Assembly: GCA_035551995.1 (NCBI GenBank)
Contig: DASZME010000087.1
Location: 121,296-185,295 of the forward strand
From: RYN-428 sp035551995
GTDB taxonomy: Bacteria > Planctomycetota > Phycisphaerae > Tepidisphaerales > Tepidisphaeraceae
Length of the DNA: 64,000 nt
Direction: 5' to 3'
Shown piece after piece: positions 1-10,300 of this stretch. The notes beneath the pieces were generated by a model that saw nothing but the letters and a program-made list of their open reading frames with translations, was not told the DNA's origin and did no database searches. Positions within the stretch are counted from its first letter, which is position 1, and each line of letters begins with the position of its first letter. The translations under genes and the position numbers were made by a program.

Positions 1-1
1 C

Positions 2-1408
2 ACCGACATGGGCAACACCCTGAACACGCTCTTTGGCTCCGGCACAAGCAGCGGCGGCACAAACGCCGGCGGCGGCAACGGCACGTTCGGCACGAGTTCC
101 AACCGCAACGCCGGCCAGTCGCTCGGCGCATCGGGACTCGGAAGCAACAGCGGCTTTGGCGGCAGCGGCGGAAGCCGCGGGGGCGGCGGCGGAAGCTTCG
201 GCGGCGGGGGCGGCGGAAGCTCCTTCGGCAGCCCCCTCACCAGCGTCACCAACAACAGCAACCGTAGCGCCTCCAACACCGGCGCCCAAACCGCCGGGCC
301 AAGCCGCGCCACCAGCGAAATGGTCGGACAGGTCTTTGTCGTCGCCGACGCCGATACCAATTCCTTGCTCGTCAGCACGGCAAGCAAATATCAGGAACAA
401 GTCAAGAAGATCATCGAGGAATTGGATCGACCCGTGCCGCAGGTGCTGATCAAGGTGCTCGTGGCCGAGGTCACGCACGAAAAAACCAACGACTTCGGCG
501 TCGATTTCTCCGTCCTCGACACGCGCGCCAGCGGCAAGGGCCTCACGGCCGCCAACACCCTCGGCAACGCCGCCGCCGCCGCGGCCAACGGCGGCCTGCT
601 CGTCAGCCTCGTCGAAGACAATCTCACCGCCAGCCTCCACGCCCTGGCCACCGCCGGAAAGCTCGACGTCCTGTCGCGCCCCTACATCCTCGCCAGCGAC
701 AACCAGCTGGCCAGCATCACCGTCGGCCAGGAAGTGCCGTTCATCACCAACACGCAGATCACCGACACCGGCCAGCAGATCAACACGATTTCGTACCAGG
801 CCGTCGGCATCATTTTGAACGTCACGCCGCACATCAGCCCCGACGGGCTTGTGGTGCTCGATGTCGCTCCCGAAATCAGCCAATTGACCGGCACCACCGT
901 CCCCATCGGCGCGGGCGTGGCGGCGCCGGTGATCGCCAACCGTTCGGCACAGAGCCGCGTGGCGATCCGCAACGGCAACACCATCGTCATCGGCGGCATG
1001 ATGCAGGACCAGAAAACCACGACCATCAGCAAGATTCCGCTGCTCGGCGACATCCCATTTCTTGGGTCGATTTTTACGCGATATCAGGACGATCGCACGA
1101 AGACCGAACTGCTGATTTTCCTGACGCCGCACGTGGCGCTTCAGCCGCAAACACTGCCCGGCATGTCGCAGGACGAAATGAAGGGAACGAAGCTCGCGCC
1201 CAACGCGGTGGAGCCCGGCGCCTTCCAGGAACATATCAACAACATGCACCGCGGCGCCACGCCGCATGAAGAAGGCACGACCCGCCCGGCCGCCACGATC
1301 ATCAAGCCGACCCCCTCGACGCAGCCGTTGACCGGTGTTACCGTCACGGAACCGGCGCCCCCCGCGCCGCCGGCAAAAAATCAGCCGCCGATGGATCAAC
1401 GACCATGA
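2..1408 (+). CDS. Secretin (GspD/PilQ-type outer-membrane channel), 5' partial
   Basis: Outer-membrane secretin that forms the exit pore of a type II secretion or type IV pilus system. The frame is open to the left edge, so the N-terminus (signal peptide, N0-N2 domains) lies outside and the ATG at 8 is probably internal. Seen here are a Gly/Ser/Asn-rich low-complexity stretch (about residues 8-95 from that ATG), then an N3-like KH-fold segment (VADADTNSLLVSTASKYQ, ending in ELDRPVPQVLIKVLVAEV), then the secretin beta-barrel domain (VLSRPYILASDNQLA, VGQEVPFI, NGNTIVIGGMM, IPLLGDIPFLGSIF, ELLIFLTPHV). A Pro-rich tail of about 80 residues follows. The stop overlaps the next start as ATGA, which suggests translational coupling. 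Membership of T2SS rather than a pilus system is not decided by what is visible. Confidence 0.93.
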   Translation, partial: TDMGNTLNTLFGSGTSSGGTNAGGGNGTFGTSSNRNAGQSLGASGLGSNSGFGGSGGSRGGGGGSFGGGGGGSSFGSPLTSVTNNSNRSASNTGAQTAGPSRATSEMVGQVFVVADADTNSLLVSTASKYQEQVKKIIEELDRPVPQVLIKVLVAEVTHEKTNDFGVDFSVLDTRASGKGLTAANTLGNAAAAAANGGLLVSLVEDNLTASLHALATAGKLDVLSRPYILASDNQLASITVGQEVPFITNTQITDTGQQINTISYQAVGIILNVTPHISPDGLVVLDVAPEISQLTGTTVPIGAGVAAPVIANRSAQSRVAIRNGNTIVIGGMMQDQKTTTISKIPLLGDIPFLGSIFTRYQDDRTKTELLIFLTPHVALQPQTLPGMSQDEMKGTKLAPNAVEPGAFQEHINNMHRGATPHEEGTTRPAATIIKPTPSTQPLTGVTVTEPAPPAPPAKNQPPMDQRP

Positions 1409-1941
1409 TGAGGCGCCAGCTCAAAAAACGGATCGGATTCGCGTCGTCGCTTCTATACGTGCTGATATCGCTATGCGCCCTGTCCGGCTGTCAAACCACA
1501 ACCGTTACCACCGGTCCCAAGCCGCTGGTAAAAACCGCCGGTCAGCAACCGGCCTTCACGGGCGACGTGCTGGATTCCCTCGACCCCTGCGGCAATCGGA
1601 TGCAGGACCTGTGCGGCCCGCTGACCGCCTACTACAGCATGTACCATCACGGTCCCGCGCGTGCCGAAGATTTGCAACCGTTCGCCATCCCCGGCCAGGA
1701 AATTCAAAGTGCCTGTCCGGTTTCGCGCAAGCCGTACGTCTTCGCTCCCGACGGGCTTGAAGCGACCGGCCAAAACATCCGCATCTACATTTACGATCCC
1801 GAGCCGACGCATCACGGCGCCCGCTGGTGCGCGATCAAGCAGGGAGGCACGGCGCTGAATCAGCCGGTGATCATGTTCGCCGATAAATTGCCCGAAGACG
1901 TTTTTCGGCGTTTCCGCCCTGCGACGCCATTGCTGCCGTGA
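1405..1941 (+). CDS. Small lipoprotein following the secretin
   Basis: 178-residue predicted lipoprotein. It has a basic N-terminus (MMRRQLKKR), a hydrophobic segment and a lipobox ALSGC with the lipidated Cys at residue 29. The mature part has no family I recognise. It contains Cys pairs (DPCGNRMQDLCGPL, later SACPVS and RWCAIK) that could form disulfides in the periplasm. Its start overlaps the secretin stop by four bases, so it is in one operon with the secretin. By position it could act as a pilotin-like or accessory protein, but that is inference from context only. Confidence 0.8.
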   Translation: MMRRQLKKRIGFASSLLYVLISLCALSGCQTTTVTTGPKPLVKTAGQQPAFTGDVLDSLDPCGNRMQDLCGPLTAYYSMYHHGPARAEDLQPFAIPGQEIQSACPVSRKPYVFAPDGLEATGQNIRIYIYDPEPTHHGARWCAIKQGGTALNQPVIMFADKLPEDVFRRFRPATPLLP

Positions 1942-2027
1942 GCCGGTTGTGGCCCCAATTACGCTGTGAGCGAGATCGCTGAACGCGGGGACCGCGCGAG
2001 TAAAGGGAGAAAGAGAAAAACGTCCTT

Positions 2028-2777
2028 TTACTTGCCGGCGCCGAGCGTCGGCGCCGCCGGGGGATCGAAGCTGGAGGCGGGCGCATCCTCCTGTTGCGGT
2101 GGCGGCGTTTTGATTTCCCCCGGCGCTTTTGACGGATCCGGAATCGCCAGGAGAAGTAACGGCGCCGACGCCGTCCTTGGAGGCGGCGTCATCATCAGCG
2201 CGCCCGGCGGCGCCAGGTTCAGCGTCGGATCGGTCTGCGCCGTCGGTTTTCCCGAATCTTCGTGAGCCGCGATGCTCGCCACCGGCGGCGAAGCCGGATC
2301 GGGAGAGATGAAACGAATCGCCGGCTCAACCGCCATCGTCACCTCCGCCGGCAATTCCCCCGACGCCTCGGCCACCGGCGGCAGATCGACCGCCGGGCGG
2401 ATGTGCAGCGCATGGCGCTTATCTCCCGGCAGCATCCGCGGCTCCCGATCCGATCGCGCCGGCGCCATCCATGGCCGAAACGGAACGGCGACGACGGTCG
2501 GCCGCGTGGAAGGAAGCGGCGCGGTCGCCAGCGGCGGAAGTATGGCCGATTGCGAAGGCGTCGCCGCTTGCGGATCGGCGTTGATGCCGGCGATCGCGCA
2601 GAAGATCGCCGCGGCCGCCACGACCGCGACTCGGCAGCGATGCGATATCGCGGATTTGAAATGACCCGTAGCACAGGCGGCTCGCCGGTGTCTCCGCTCG
2701 AAAAAACAAGGCCGACACGGCCGCGCTACGGGTCGCTCAGACCCTCCCGTTTTGTTGATGGAATTGATGTCCGGCAT
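2028..2777 (-). CDS. Pro/Ala-rich single-span protein of unknown function
   Basis: 249 residues. An Arg-rich N-terminal region leads to one hydrophobic segment (VAVVAAAAIFCAIAGI, about residues 50-65), followed by a long Pro/Ala-rich, probably disordered exported part. The ATG at 2777 has a well-placed AGGAG seven bases upstream and lies 36 bases after the stop of the large fusion gene, so it is the last gene of that operon. Residues about 15-38 are encoded by a palindromic intergenic-type repeat, so the N-terminal extension may be a repeat insertion. A downstream GTG just before the hydrophobic segment is an alternative start. No domain is recognised, and the shadow frames on the other strand are unconvincing. 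Confidence 0.55.
   Translation of the reverse strand: MPDINSINKTGGSERPVARPCRPCFFERRHRRAACATGHFKSAISHRCRVAVVAAAAIFCAIAGINADPQAATPSQSAILPPLATAPLPSTRPTVVAVPFRPWMAPARSDREPRMLPGDKRHALHIRPAVDLPPVAEASGELPAEVTMAVEPAIRFISPDPASPPVASIAAHEDSGKPTAQTDPTLNLAPPGALMMTPPPRTASAPLLLLAIPDPSKAPGEIKTPPPQQEDAPASSFDPPAAPTLGAGK
2663..2734. repeat. Large imperfect palindrome inside a coding region
   Basis: Outer arms GACCCGTAGC and GCTACGGGTC are perfect inverted copies. Further inside, GCCGGTGTC faces GACACGGCC with mismatches, so the whole 72 bases can fold into one long hairpin. It looks like an intergenic palindromic repeat but falls within the N-terminal part of the gene on the minus strand. Confidence 0.7.
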
Positions 2778-2813
2778 GGTTCGGCTCCTGCACGCGATAT
2801 TGGTTAGACGCCT

Positions 2814-5800
2814 TTATCTCACACGAATCACCAACTCCACCGGCGTTCCCGGCGGCGGCAGGATATCGACGTTGTCTTCCAGCTTCAGCAGCGGCTCTTC
2901 CTTCATCGTCAGGTTCGTCTGAAACACGCATTCATCCGTCACGGGCACGATCGATATCAATGTGCCGGTCATGTCGGCGGCATACATCTGCGCGGGCTTG
3001 TCCGGATCGGGCTGGCGCATCACCGAACCGGTGAAAATCCATTTGAGCCTGGGGATCGGCTTTCTGGTTCGCGGCTCAACCATCGCCTTTTCCAGCGGCA
3101 CCGCGCGCGGCTTTCCATCGAGACCGGGAATCACAAGAGTGATATCCACCTCCGGCCCAACCGCCGCCTGCCCTTCGCCGCGAGCGGGATGGCCGGGCTT
3201 CAGGCCCATCGACAGCAACGCGTTGTGAATGTCGCTTGGCATCGCGTCAAAATTCACCACCGTCTCGTGCGCCTTTTGGCCACGCGGATGCGGCCAGCAC
3301 GCCACCACCTCTAGCGGATAAATCTCCTTCAGATACGACAGCTTCCGCGGCGCGATGCGGGCGGGAATGGTGATTGTTTTTTTGATCTTGTCGATGACGA
3401 TCTTGGCCGAGGCGTTGGCCACCCCCGCGCCCGCCTGGTCGGAGAGGCAGACGATGGCCAGCGGCTGTTCGCTCGCTTCGCCGTCGATGCGATTGGTGCC
3501 GAGGAATATTTCTCCGCCGTGCACGACCGGAGAGCCGAAGACCATCGCCGCCGATCCGACGGCGGGATCGGCGCAGACGTCAAACGTCCAGTTTGCGGTT
3601 CCGTCGGCAAGTTGCAGGGAATGGACGGTTCCCTTGAGATCGGCCGCGTAGACCACGCCGCCGGAAATCGCCGGGCCGGCGAAGAAGGGCGTTTTGGCGT
3701 CGTACGTCCAGCGGTCGGCGCCGGTGGCGGAATCGATGGCGTACACATGACCGTCGGTGGCGGTGAAAACCGCAAGGGCGCCGGAGACGGCGGGGGGCGA
3801 TAATACGCCCCCGGCGATGTCCTTCTTCCACTTCACTTTTCCGCCGGCCAATTCGACGGCGATCATCTGTCCCCTGGCCTGATTGAGCAGCTTGCGGTCG
3901 AAACGAATATTGCTGCACGAAACGAGAACCAGATCCCCGGCCACCGTCGGGCCGCCCCACGGATTCACCTCCAGCGGCGTTTCCCAGATCGTGGCGCCGT
4001 CGGTTACGTTCAGGCATTCGAGGATTCGCTTGCCGGTTTTGTCTTCATCGACATAGGCGCTGGCGGCGATCAACCGGTCGCCGGCGAGTTCGACAGCGGC
4101 ATCGACGTGCCATTCGTCGTGACCTTTTTGCCAGAGGAGTTTAGGCTGCGGCTTAGGAAGGTCTTCGTTGCCGGGCTCGATGGCCGTATCGGGATTTTTC
4201 TTTTTCTCGTCGGCGTACTTGGCCAGCAGCTCGGTCCACTTCTTGTCCATCAGGAAGCGGAGGGCGTCGGTGTTAAGCTCATTGCCGTCGACGGTAATTT
4301 TATTGGTGTCGATGCAGATGACGCCCGCGTTCCCGCCGCCGACGAATACTTTGCCGCGATCGATGGTGGGGGCGCCTTCGAGATGGACGAGTTTTCCGGG
4401 AAACGGATATTGCCAGAGCGGCCGGCCGCTCTCGGCGTGCAGGCAATAGAGCGTGGCGCCATCGGTCTGATGCATGCCGTCACCCACGATCAGCAGCCCA
4501 TCGGCAACCGCCGGCGCGGCGATGATCGGCAACGGAATAAATCCCGACGGCTTGATCGACCACATGATGCGGTTGGGCGCGTCGCCGTTGAGCGCCAAGG
4601 CGTAGAACGAAGCCGAGTTAAAGCCGCCCAGCCCCGACACGTATAGCGCGCGCCCGGCCGGGACCGGGGACGCGAGGAAATGCTCCTGGGCCTTGTAGAC
4701 CCATCGCACCGCGGGATGGCGCGGGCCGGGGACGTTGTCGTCGGTGCCGGTGTGGGCGGGATTGCCTCGACTGGTCGGCCAATCCGCGCGGGCGTTGCCG
4801 GAAACGGCGGACATCGCCATCACCACCATCCAGAGGCGTTTGAATCTTCGGGATTTATTGGGAAATAAAACTGAAATCGCCGCGAACACCGCTACAACGC
4901 CGCCGATTCCGAGCATCATGGAAAGCGACGAAGCGACGCCGCTCGCCGACGCCGGCGAGATTCCGGCCAGCGCCGCCGCGACCGTGACGGGCGCGTCGTC
5001 GGCCGGTTCAAGGCGCGCCGTCGGCGGGCGCAATCGGCCCAGCAATAATATTGAATCCTGTCCTTCGTTCACGAAGACCGCATCGGGGGCGCCGTCACGG
5101 TTGAAATCGACGACGGCCGTCGCGCGCGTGTTGAAAATGCGCTGATCGAGGCCGACGTTTTCGCTGACGTCGGCGAACGTGCCGTCGCCGTTGTTGCGGA
5201 ATAGATGATTGGTTCCCCTGATGCAGCCGAGCAGAATATCCGCTCTCCCCTTGCCGGTGAAATCGCCGACGGCGGCGCTGGACGCGTCGCATTTCAGCGT
5301 GGCCAGATCGCCCGATTGTGCGGTGACGTCGGTGAAATGACCGGCGCCATCGTTGCGGAACAACTTCACGCCGTCGTGCTGCGGAACAAGAAGATGGGGA
5401 TGTTTGTCGCCGAAAAAATCGGCGAAAATCGGGCTGACCTTGCCGGGACGAAAAGAAATGCCGCTGTCTTTCGATTCAACGAAACCGCTCGGCGTGTCGA
5501 GAAGCAGCATGCCATTGCCGGCACAAAAAAGGACGTCCGGACGTCCGTCGCCGTTCACGTCGGCCACAAGCACCGCATCTCCCTTGAGCGACGCCCCGGC
5601 GCCGGCCGAGCCAAGTCCGACCTTATCCGACACGTCTTCAAAGAGCGGCGGAGTCGCTTCGGTGGGCGGCGTCGCCTTGAAGTAAATCGATCGGCCGTGA
5701 TCGACGAAACAGGCCTTGATCAGCAAGTCGTTCCTGCCGGCCGACAGTTTCAGGATGGCATGCGCCTGGTCGGGAGCGGGTTGATGCTGTTCATTGTGGC

Positions 5801-7250
5801 TGAGCGTTTTTTTCCCGTTGATCCACGCCGCCAACGGTCCGCCGCCGCCGAGGGAGATGGGGATTTCCACCGCCTTATTCACCGTGATTTCTCGATAGAG
5901 ATAGACCGTCATGTACGCGTGATCCTGATCGCGATAGATTTTGACGCTATAGGCCTGGTTATCGGGAACATCGACCTCGCGCCAGGTGGCCTTCTGGTTA
6001 TTCTTGCCGGGATATTCGCCCTTGAGATCGATGTTAGTTTCCGGTGGATAGGCGGTGTCGTAGCCGTTGTTGTTGGTGTTGTCGAAGGGGCCGCACTGGC
6101 GCCATTTGCCCATGGATAGCTCAAGCGGAACGGACTGCGCCGCGCCGAGGTTGCGATACAGGCGCAAGCCGCGAAATCCGTCTGCCAGGAGGATGTCGGG
6201 TTTTCCGTCGCGGTCGTAATCGAGCCAGGCCGCTGCAGTGAGGTTGTAATAATCCTGCGATGGAAGACCGGCGGTGGCGTCCTTGAATTTTCCATCGCCG
6301 AGATTCGTAAAAAGACGCGGGCCCCTCGGCGTGGCCAGAAGAAGATCGGGTTTGCCGTCGCCGTTGTAGTCGGCGAAAACCGCCGCTCGCGCGCCGCCGG
6401 CTTCTAAAGGAAGGGGCACTTCGTTCAAGGAGCCGCCGGCGTTTTGCAAAAGCGAAACCTTGCCGGCGCCGAACAGGCAGAGATCGATCTTCCCATCGCC
6501 GTCAAAATCGACCGGCGTTACGCCGATCGCACCGGCGCCGAGGCTTGGCAGGGAGGCGATATGGGTGAACCCCGGCATTGACGTGATCGACCGAAATTCC
6601 TCGACGCCCCAGCCGGCGAAATCGCGCTTGGGGTCGTAGTCCTGAATTTTCAGGCTCGCCTTCACGCGCTGGAGCTTTGCCGTGCGAAGTTGCAGGGCGT
6701 TTTTGTCGCCGTCCACCATGACTGGCACGGTCGTTTCCTGGTTGAGCAGGATCTGCTCGACCGCCGCCGCGCATTTTTCCGGCTTGCCGCAGAAGGATCG
6801 CAGCAGATACGGCTCGGCATGGCTCATCGCCCACCAATCGCCGGGATAAACCTGATACCAGTAGCCGTTGATGCAGGTTTCGCCGGCCGACCCGTTGTGA
6901 AAAAAAACCGCGATCTGCCCCACCTCCGCCCAGGCCATCACATTCTGCCATTCGCGCGGCTGAAACCCGGCGTGCGAAATATTGTGCTTGATCGTTTCGC
7001 CCGGATGCGTTCCCTTGAGATCGCGAACCTTCCGATAGACCAGCAGATTTTTCTCGCGATCCACCTTTTCCAGTCTTAATATCACGATATTGCTTGACTC
7101 GGTACAGATTCGGCCAAGCGTGTAGGGCGCCTCGACGTAAGCCGGCGCGGACGCGGGAAGCGTGAAGAGCAAGAAGGCAAAAGCGAGCAAAACGATGGGT
7201 CGCGACGAGAGACGCCGCGTTATGTCGATGGGGAATTTCATCCGTTTCAT
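2814..7250 (-). CDS. Giant exported FG-GAP/VCBS + PQQ-propeller fusion protein
   Basis: 1478 residues from the ATG at 7250, which is preceded by AGAGGA seven bases away; the ATG at 7274 lacks this. An N-terminal signal peptide (LLAFAFLLFTLPASAPA) is followed by a domain containing several Cys. Then come about seven FG-GAP/VCBS calcium-loop motifs (DFDGDGKIDLCLF, DYNGDGKPDLLLA, DYDRDGKPDILLA, DVNGDGRPDVLF, DFTGKGRADILL, DFNRDGAPDAVF). A central hydrophobic span (MLGIGGVVAVFAAISVLF) comes next. Just after it is a second basic-hydrophobic-Ala segment resembling a signal peptide (RRFKRLWMVVMAMSAVSGNARA). The C-terminal half is a PQQ-like beta propeller (DSATGADRWTYDA, LADGTANWTFDV). It looks like two exported proteins joined in one frame. 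It lies 71 bases downstream of the TPR gene. The substrate is unknown. Confidence 0.85.
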   Translation of the reverse strand: MKRMKFPIDITRRLSSRPIVLLAFAFLLFTLPASAPAYVEAPYTLGRICTESSNIVILRLEKVDREKNLLVYRKVRDLKGTHPGETIKHNISHAGFQPREWQNVMAWAEVGQIAVFFHNGSAGETCINGYWYQVYPGDWWAMSHAEPYLLRSFCGKPEKCAAAVEQILLNQETTVPVMVDGDKNALQLRTAKLQRVKASLKIQDYDPKRDFAGWGVEEFRSITSMPGFTHIASLPSLGAGAIGVTPVDFDGDGKIDLCLFGAGKVSLLQNAGGSLNEVPLPLEAGGARAAVFADYNGDGKPDLLLATPRGPRLFTNLGDGKFKDATAGLPSQDYYNLTAAAWLDYDRDGKPDILLADGFRGLRLYRNLGAAQSVPLELSMGKWRQCGPFDNTNNNGYDTAYPPETNIDLKGEYPGKNNQKATWREVDVPDNQAYSVKIYRDQDHAYMTVYLYREITVNKAVEIPISLGGGGPLAAWINGKKTLSHNEQHQPAPDQAHAILKLSAGRNDLLIKACFVDHGRSIYFKATPPTEATPPLFEDVSDKVGLGSAGAGASLKGDAVLVADVNGDGRPDVLFCAGNGMLLLDTPSGFVESKDSGISFRPGKVSPIFADFFGDKHPHLLVPQHDGVKLFRNDGAGHFTDVTAQSGDLATLKCDASSAAVGDFTGKGRADILLGCIRGTNHLFRNNGDGTFADVSENVGLDQRIFNTRATAVVDFNRDGAPDAVFVNEGQDSILLLGRLRPPTARLEPADDAPVTVAAALAGISPASASGVASSLSMMLGIGGVVAVFAAISVLFPNKSRRFKRLWMVVMAMSAVSGNARADWPTSRGNPAHTGTDDNVPGPRHPAVRWVYKAQEHFLASPVPAGRALYVSGLGGFNSASFYALALNGDAPNRIMWSIKPSGFIPLPIIAAPAVADGLLIVGDGMHQTDGATLYCLHAESGRPLWQYPFPGKLVHLEGAPTIDRGKVFVGGGNAGVICIDTNKITVDGNELNTDALRFLMDKKWTELLAKYADEKKKNPDTAIEPGNEDLPKPQPKLLWQKGHDEWHVDAAVELAGDRLIAASAYVDEDKTGKRILECLNVTDGATIWETPLEVNPWGGPTVAGDLVLVSCSNIRFDRKLLNQARGQMIAVELAGGKVKWKKDIAGGVLSPPAVSGALAVFTATDGHVYAIDSATGADRWTYDAKTPFFAGPAISGGVVYAADLKGTVHSLQLADGTANWTFDVCADPAVGSAAMVFGSPVVHGGEIFLGTNRIDGEASEQPLAIVCLSDQAGAGVANASAKIVIDKIKKTITIPARIAPRKLSYLKEIYPLEVVACWPHPRGQKAHETVVNFDAMPSDIHNALLSMGLKPGHPARGEGQAAVGPEVDITLVIPGLDGKPRAVPLEKAMVEPRTRKPIPRLKWIFTGSVMRQPDPDKPAQMYAADMTGTLISIVPVTDECVFQTNLTMKEEPLLKLEDNVDILPPPGTPVELVIRVR

Positions 7251-7321
7251 CGCGAAGTCCTCTTGGAAAGACATTCATTGGCCCGCTGTTTCAAGGTGCG
7301 TGAAAGCGCCAGCGGCATCCG

Positions 7322-10300
7322 TTATTTGATTTCGGCCAATCGCCGCTGCGCCAGCGAGGCCCAGGACGTCGTCGGATATTCCTTCATGACGCGGTTCAAC
7401 AGCTTGGCCGCTTCCTGCGGCTTTTCGCTCTGAAGCTGCGCCTGGGCGGCTTGATACCAGGCGGCGGCGCTGCAATCCGGATAGTCGTAGGTCAACGGAA
7501 CGGCCAGCAACGCCTTGAGGGCGTCGGCGGGGCGTCTTTGTTCAAGACGGCAGACGCCGATGTTCACCTGCGCCCGTGCCGCCGACTCGGCGGCGCTATG
7601 GCGGGTCAACTCGGTATAGACGTTCACCGCCTCGTCGTAGCGCTTTTGATTTTGCAAAGCCCATCCCATGCCGAAGCGGGCGTCGTCGATCCAGGGACTT
7701 TGACCGAACCGGCCAACCAGCGCCTCGAAACTCATCCGGCTCGGCTCCCACTGCCCGGACTGCGCCATCGCGAAACCCAATCGAGCCAGCGCGCGATCGG
7801 CGATCCCCGGAGCATTGCGATACGGATCCTGATCGCGGAAGGGGAGAAGCGTTTCGATCGCCGACTTCCAATCCTGTTGCTGGATATGCGCTTCCCCGGC
7901 GAGATATCGAGCCTCGGCGGCGACGGGTGTCTCCTTGTCGTCGAGCATCGGCGTGACCTGCGCCAACGCCGACTGCGGATTATTTTTCGCCAGCAGCGCG
8001 GCGGCGACGCGAACTTTGATGCGCTGAGCCAGTGGCTTGGACGGTTGATTTTCAAGGGCGGTGGTGAGGAGATCGAGGACGGCGTCCGTCTGGCCGCGCT
8101 GGCTGAGCAACTCGGCCATCTCGAACCGCGCCTGGCACGCCAATTCGGTGGCCGGGCCGGCGAAGATCAGGCGCTGGTAATACTCGCGCGCCTTTTGTTC
8201 CGACGCGGGGGGCGGAAGCTGCGCCAGCGAAACGCTCGATCCGAAAAACGCCGCCGCCGTGATGGCCGACGCGCCGGGAAAACGCGAACGCATTCTGTCG
8301 GCGGTTTCGCGGGCCATTTTCATCTTGTCGGCGTCGGAGTCGGCGTCGGCCTGCGTTCGATAACACCAGGCCAACTCGTAGAGCATCCGCGCCGTCGCCG
8401 GCGAACCGGCGGACCTGGCGGCCTGGGCGTCGGTCTGGGCCGAAAGTAATTCCGCCGCCACCGATAATCCCTTGAGCGGTTCCTGCGCGTGCGCATAGAC
8501 GGTGGCGATTTCGCTATCGCCCGCGCCGGGGCGATTGGCGACGGCGCGGGCCTCGGCCACCTTTTCCGCCGCCTCCTGGCGCCGGCACTGCGCCACACGC
8601 CAGCAGGCGTTAACACCTTCCGGATTTGCGGGATAGTGCTTGACGATCTCCTCGAAAATCGTCCTTGCTTCCGGCAGTTTGTGCAGGTCCTGCAACGCCG
8701 ACGCCTGCTCGTATTTCAGCATCGGCAGCCAATCGGCGCGAGCCGGGTCGGCGGCGAGCGGGCCGTCGCAGGTTTCTCGGCAGCGTTTCATGACATCGGC
8801 GGCCTGGTCCGGCTGGTTTTGCGAACGAAGCAGGACCGACAATCGCACCAGCGCCAGCGGGGCGTTGGGGGTGGATTTAAGCGGATCGTTTTGAAAGCGC
8901 CGCAACTCGTTTTGAGCGCCGCCGATATCGCCCATCATCGCCATGACGCGCGCCCGCTCGAAGATCACCGACGGCGCCGACGGGTCATTGGGGAATTGCT
9001 GAATCGCCCGCTCGTACGCCTCGCGCGCATTCACCAGCGTCTTTTGACGTTCGTCGGCGATCGCCAGTTGCGACGCGATCCGCTGGTAGCAGTAGCCAAG
9101 CTTCAGCAGCGCGTCGGGGGCCTGCGGACTTTTCGGCGCCGCGCCCAGAAAACTTTCCAGCAATTTCGCGGCGTCCTCGGCCGATTCGATCAACCGCTCG
9201 GCGGTCAGCGCGTCGTCGGCCTCGGCGGGAAACGTGCGGATATTGCAGTCGGCCAGAAGGTACGGAATCGTCGCCAGTTCGCCGCTGCGATTGCTCTCGG
9301 GGATCGTCAGCAGCACCGCGATCGCGTCGGCGTAATGACCAAGCCGCGCCTGGCAGGTCGCAAGGCCTTGCTTGGCCAGGTCGGCGTAGTCGAAATCCGG
9401 ATACTTGGCGAGAAACGCCTGATAGCGGACAACGGCCGCGGAAAATAATTTTTCCTGCTCGGGCCGTGGCTTTGGGTTTTTGTCGTCGGCGGCGGCGAGG
9501 GCGGTCAGATATAAATTTTCCGCCTGTCGAAATAAGACGGCCGGGGTGAGCGTGCTCTTTGGAAAGGTTTTCAAAAACAACTCGCCGGCGCCATCCGATT
9601 CCTGGAATTGGCCGGCAAGGTGCAGCGCCGTCACCCGCCGTTGCATCATTTTTTCCGCTCGATCGGATTTCGGTTCCTCATTGAGAATTTGTTGATAGGT
9701 GGCGGCGGCTTCCCGATATTTCTTGGCAAACTGCTGGGTATCGGCCAACTCGATCATGATATCGACCCGCCGAACCTTGGCGTCCGGATCGACGGCGGCG
9801 CGTTGACGGCATAAATCGGCGGCGCGGCGCAGCGTATCGATGGCAGCGACGGCCGCCTGCTTAGGCGCGTCGGGGTTGGCCGGGTCGGCGGCGGCGATCC
9901 TGGCGCGCGCCGTCCACCAGAGCGCGCGATCGCCGAAATCCTTATTGTCGATCAGCGACGCGAGCGTGTCGATCGCTTCTTTCGGCCTGGCGCTTTGCAG
10001 ATAACAAAATCCAAGCCGCAATCGCGCTTCGGGCGCCAGGTCGCTTTTGGGCTGACGTTCGACGAGCGATTTAAACGCTTCGGCCGCTTCGGGATAGTGG
10101 CCGTTTTCGTACTGGAGCACGGCCGAATAAAACGCCGCGCGCCCGACATAATCGCCCGGCGGACCGTTGGCGATCGCTTCCAGTTCTTCGCGCCGCCGCG
10201 GGTCCAGCGCCGCGGGATTCTGCAACGACCGCTGCGCGGACTTTTTGCGAGCGTCATATTCCTCGATCACGGCTTTGTATTGTGCCGCCGCCTCAGGGCG

